Source of the DNA: an uncultured Lachnospiraceae bacterium
GTDB lineage: Bacteria > Bacillota_A > Clostridia > Lachnospirales > Lachnospiraceae
Length of the DNA stretch: 5,562 nucleotides
NCBI GenBank assembly: GCA_902795985.1
Contig: CADBNG010000382.1
Span: 1 to 5,562 of the forward strand
Reading direction: 5' to 3'
Shown here: one piece after another, positions 5,072-5,562 of the stretch
How the letters are laid out: the number at the start of each line of letters is the position of its first letter
How positions within the stretch are numbered: the first letter of the stretch is position 1
Translations under genes and position numbers: made by a program
The notes under the pieces: model-generated
Seen by the model: the letters and a program-made list of their open reading frames with translations, nothing else
What the model was told of the DNA's origin: nothing
Databases searched by the model: none

Positions 5072-5253
5072 GATCGGATGAGGTCCACAGTACAGACACC
5101 ATCAGCCAAACGAGCTCGAAGACGATTTGCTGCCGGAACTTGCCTGCGGTCTTTGAGGTACGCTTACGCCGAATTTGACCGCAGGCTTAGTGGAGACGTA
5201 AATTGGCTGAGAGGGAGGACGCCTGGTTTCAGTACTGTGAGCCTCATCCGATC
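5072..5253 (+). ncRNA. Candidate structured non-coding RNA with 30-bp-class closing stem
   Basis: Three nested helices span 182 nt. P1: 5072-5101 pairs with 5224-5253, 30 nt on each side with only three 1x1 mismatches; it opens with GATCGGATGAGG against CCTCATCCGATC and continues with ACAGTAC against GTACTGT. P2: TCAGCCAA (5102-5109) pairs with TTGGCTGA (5203-5210) and abuts P1, with a 13-nt purine-rich bulge GAGGGAGGACGCC (5211-5223). P3: GCCTGCGGTC (5142-5151) pairs with GACCGCAGGC (5177-5186) below a 25-nt loop. A small hairpin AGCTCG-AAGA-CGA-TTT-GCT lies at 5113-5131. A terminator follows 44 nt downstream on the plus strand, which favours that strand; wobble pairs do not decide. I see no clear promoter and no riboswitch box I recognise. 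6S-like RNA, raiA-type RNA or another class are open; a MITE with 30-bp ends is the alternative. Confidence 0.6.
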
Positions 5254-5297
5254 CGATCGTACGTTATCTCCAACAGATCTTCTCTCTTTTTAATACA

Positions 5298-5334
5298 GCC
5301 GGGAAAACTGATATCTCAGCTTTCCCGGCCTTTT
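5298..5334 (+). terminator. Rho-independent terminator
   Basis: GCCGGGAAA (5298-5306) pairs perfectly with TTTCCCGGC (5321-5329); the stem extends inward by CTG/CAG after one mismatch, and CTTTT follows. It would end transcription from the structured RNA element. In the other direction it stands 17 nt after the hydrogenase stop codon, but only TGTATT follows the stem there, so it may serve both transcripts with the plus strand favoured. Confidence 0.85.
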
Positions 5335-5346
5335 AGTGTATACAGC

Positions 5347-5562
5347 TTAAAGCGTCCATGTCTCCTGATGCGTATGCAGGAGCTTATGGGAGAGTTCCCC
5401 AAGGGGTTCCTTCAGGAAATCCCGATACAGTTCCTGAACATCCGGATTGTCATGAGAACAGCGGATGGGGTTCTCCTCATCCAGGCGGTACAGGATCTTC
5501 GCCCGCTCGCCGGCAAGTTCCTTCCCGTCTTCGATCGGCTGGCCGCCGCCGCCGGCGCATCC
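5347..5562 (-). CDS. [FeFe] hydrogenase catalytic subunit, C-terminal fragment
   Basis: The last 71 residues and TAA stop of an [FeFe] hydrogenase are present; the rest lies beyond the window. These enzymes reduce protons to hydrogen at the H-cluster, reoxidising ferredoxin or NADH in fermentation. The fragment opens with GCAGGGGQP, the end of the family's third H-cluster motif (MxCxxGCxxGGGQP); its cysteine (codon 5557-5559) is the one that bridges the [4Fe-4S] and di-iron parts. The tail has the familiar order LYRLDEENPIRCSHDNPDVQELY (LYxxD, R-SH-NP, LY) then FLKEPLGELSHKLLHTH. Whether it is a monomeric HydA or a subunit of a bifurcating HydABC/Hnd complex cannot be told from this piece. 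No downstream gene follows on this strand before the terminator. Confidence 0.93.
   Translation of the reverse strand, partial: GCAGGGGQPIEDGKELAGERAKILYRLDEENPIRCSHDNPDVQELYRDFLKEPLGELSHKLLHTHQETWTL

Noticed and set aside
4891..5109. Minus-strand open frames of 66-72 codons across the palindromes
   Set aside because: Their peptides (KGTVPF, GDSPF) are translations of the repeats; no ribosome binding site or domain.
5072..5253. Known riboswitch (cobalamin, lysine, M-box, c-di-AMP) or T-box, RNase P, tmRNA or SRP RNA
   Set aside because: I could not find the conserved boxes of these classes from memory, and no sense-strand gene follows; a covariance search is needed to exclude divergent members.
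5060..5270. Target-site duplication flanking the structured element as proof of a MITE
   Set aside because: The bases next to the two arms (GTCA on the left, CGAT on the right) are not identical, so no duplication is seen; the MITE reading remains only an alternative.
5078..5293. Plus-strand open frame of 71 codons across the structured element
   Set aside because: It has no ribosome binding site and no recognisable domain, and the base pairing explains the sequence better.

Overview
The window looks like chromosomal DNA of an anaerobic, moderately GC-rich Bacillota, most likely of class Clostridia. The grounds are the smc-rnc-plsX gene order, strong sigma-A type promoters and AGGAGG ribosome binding sites, a lipoprotein with choline-binding-type cell wall repeats, and the C-terminus of an [FeFe] hydrogenase. 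Genus and species cannot be read from the sequence.

Layout. Positions 1-2997 hold a minus-strand operon transcribed from about 3112 leftwards: an Ala/Glu-tailed cell wall-binding lipoprotein, plsX (phosphate acyltransferase), rnc (RNase III) and the start of smc (chromosome segregation ATPase, cut by the window edge). Gaps are 14 nt, 23 nt and a 1-nt stop/start overlap. acpP, which commonly lies between plsX and rnc in Bacillota, is absent; a 10-bp hairpin spans the plsX stop just upstream of rnc. Positions 2998-3324 are a divergent control region with a perfect-consensus promoter facing left, an extended -10 promoter facing right, a 10-bp inverted repeat between them and a palindrome overlapping the rightward start site.

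Positions 3325-4158 encode, on the plus strand, a QueG-related protein with eight cysteines for two [4Fe-4S] clusters. It converges on a YhhN-family membrane protein (4172-4894, minus; lysoplasmalogenase-type) whose -10 box is placed so that the mRNA should be leaderless.

Positions 4930-5346 carry no convincing protein gene but are the most unusual part. They contain a G-quadruplex motif, two copies of a GGGGACTGTCCCC-type extragenic palindrome, and then a 182-nt element (5072-5253) with three nested helices, including a 30-nt by 30-nt closing stem. A rho-independent terminator (5298-5334) follows. I read the element as a structured non-coding RNA, probably plus strand, of a class I cannot name; a MITE-like repeat is the main alternative. 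The window ends in the last 71 residues of an [FeFe] hydrogenase on the minus strand.

How the genes fit together: PlsX starts phospholipid synthesis and YhhN proteins can degrade lysoplasmalogens, ether lipids typical of anaerobic Clostridia. The hydrogenase and the Fe-S protein fit a strictly fermentative anaerobe. Beyond the operon these links are inference.
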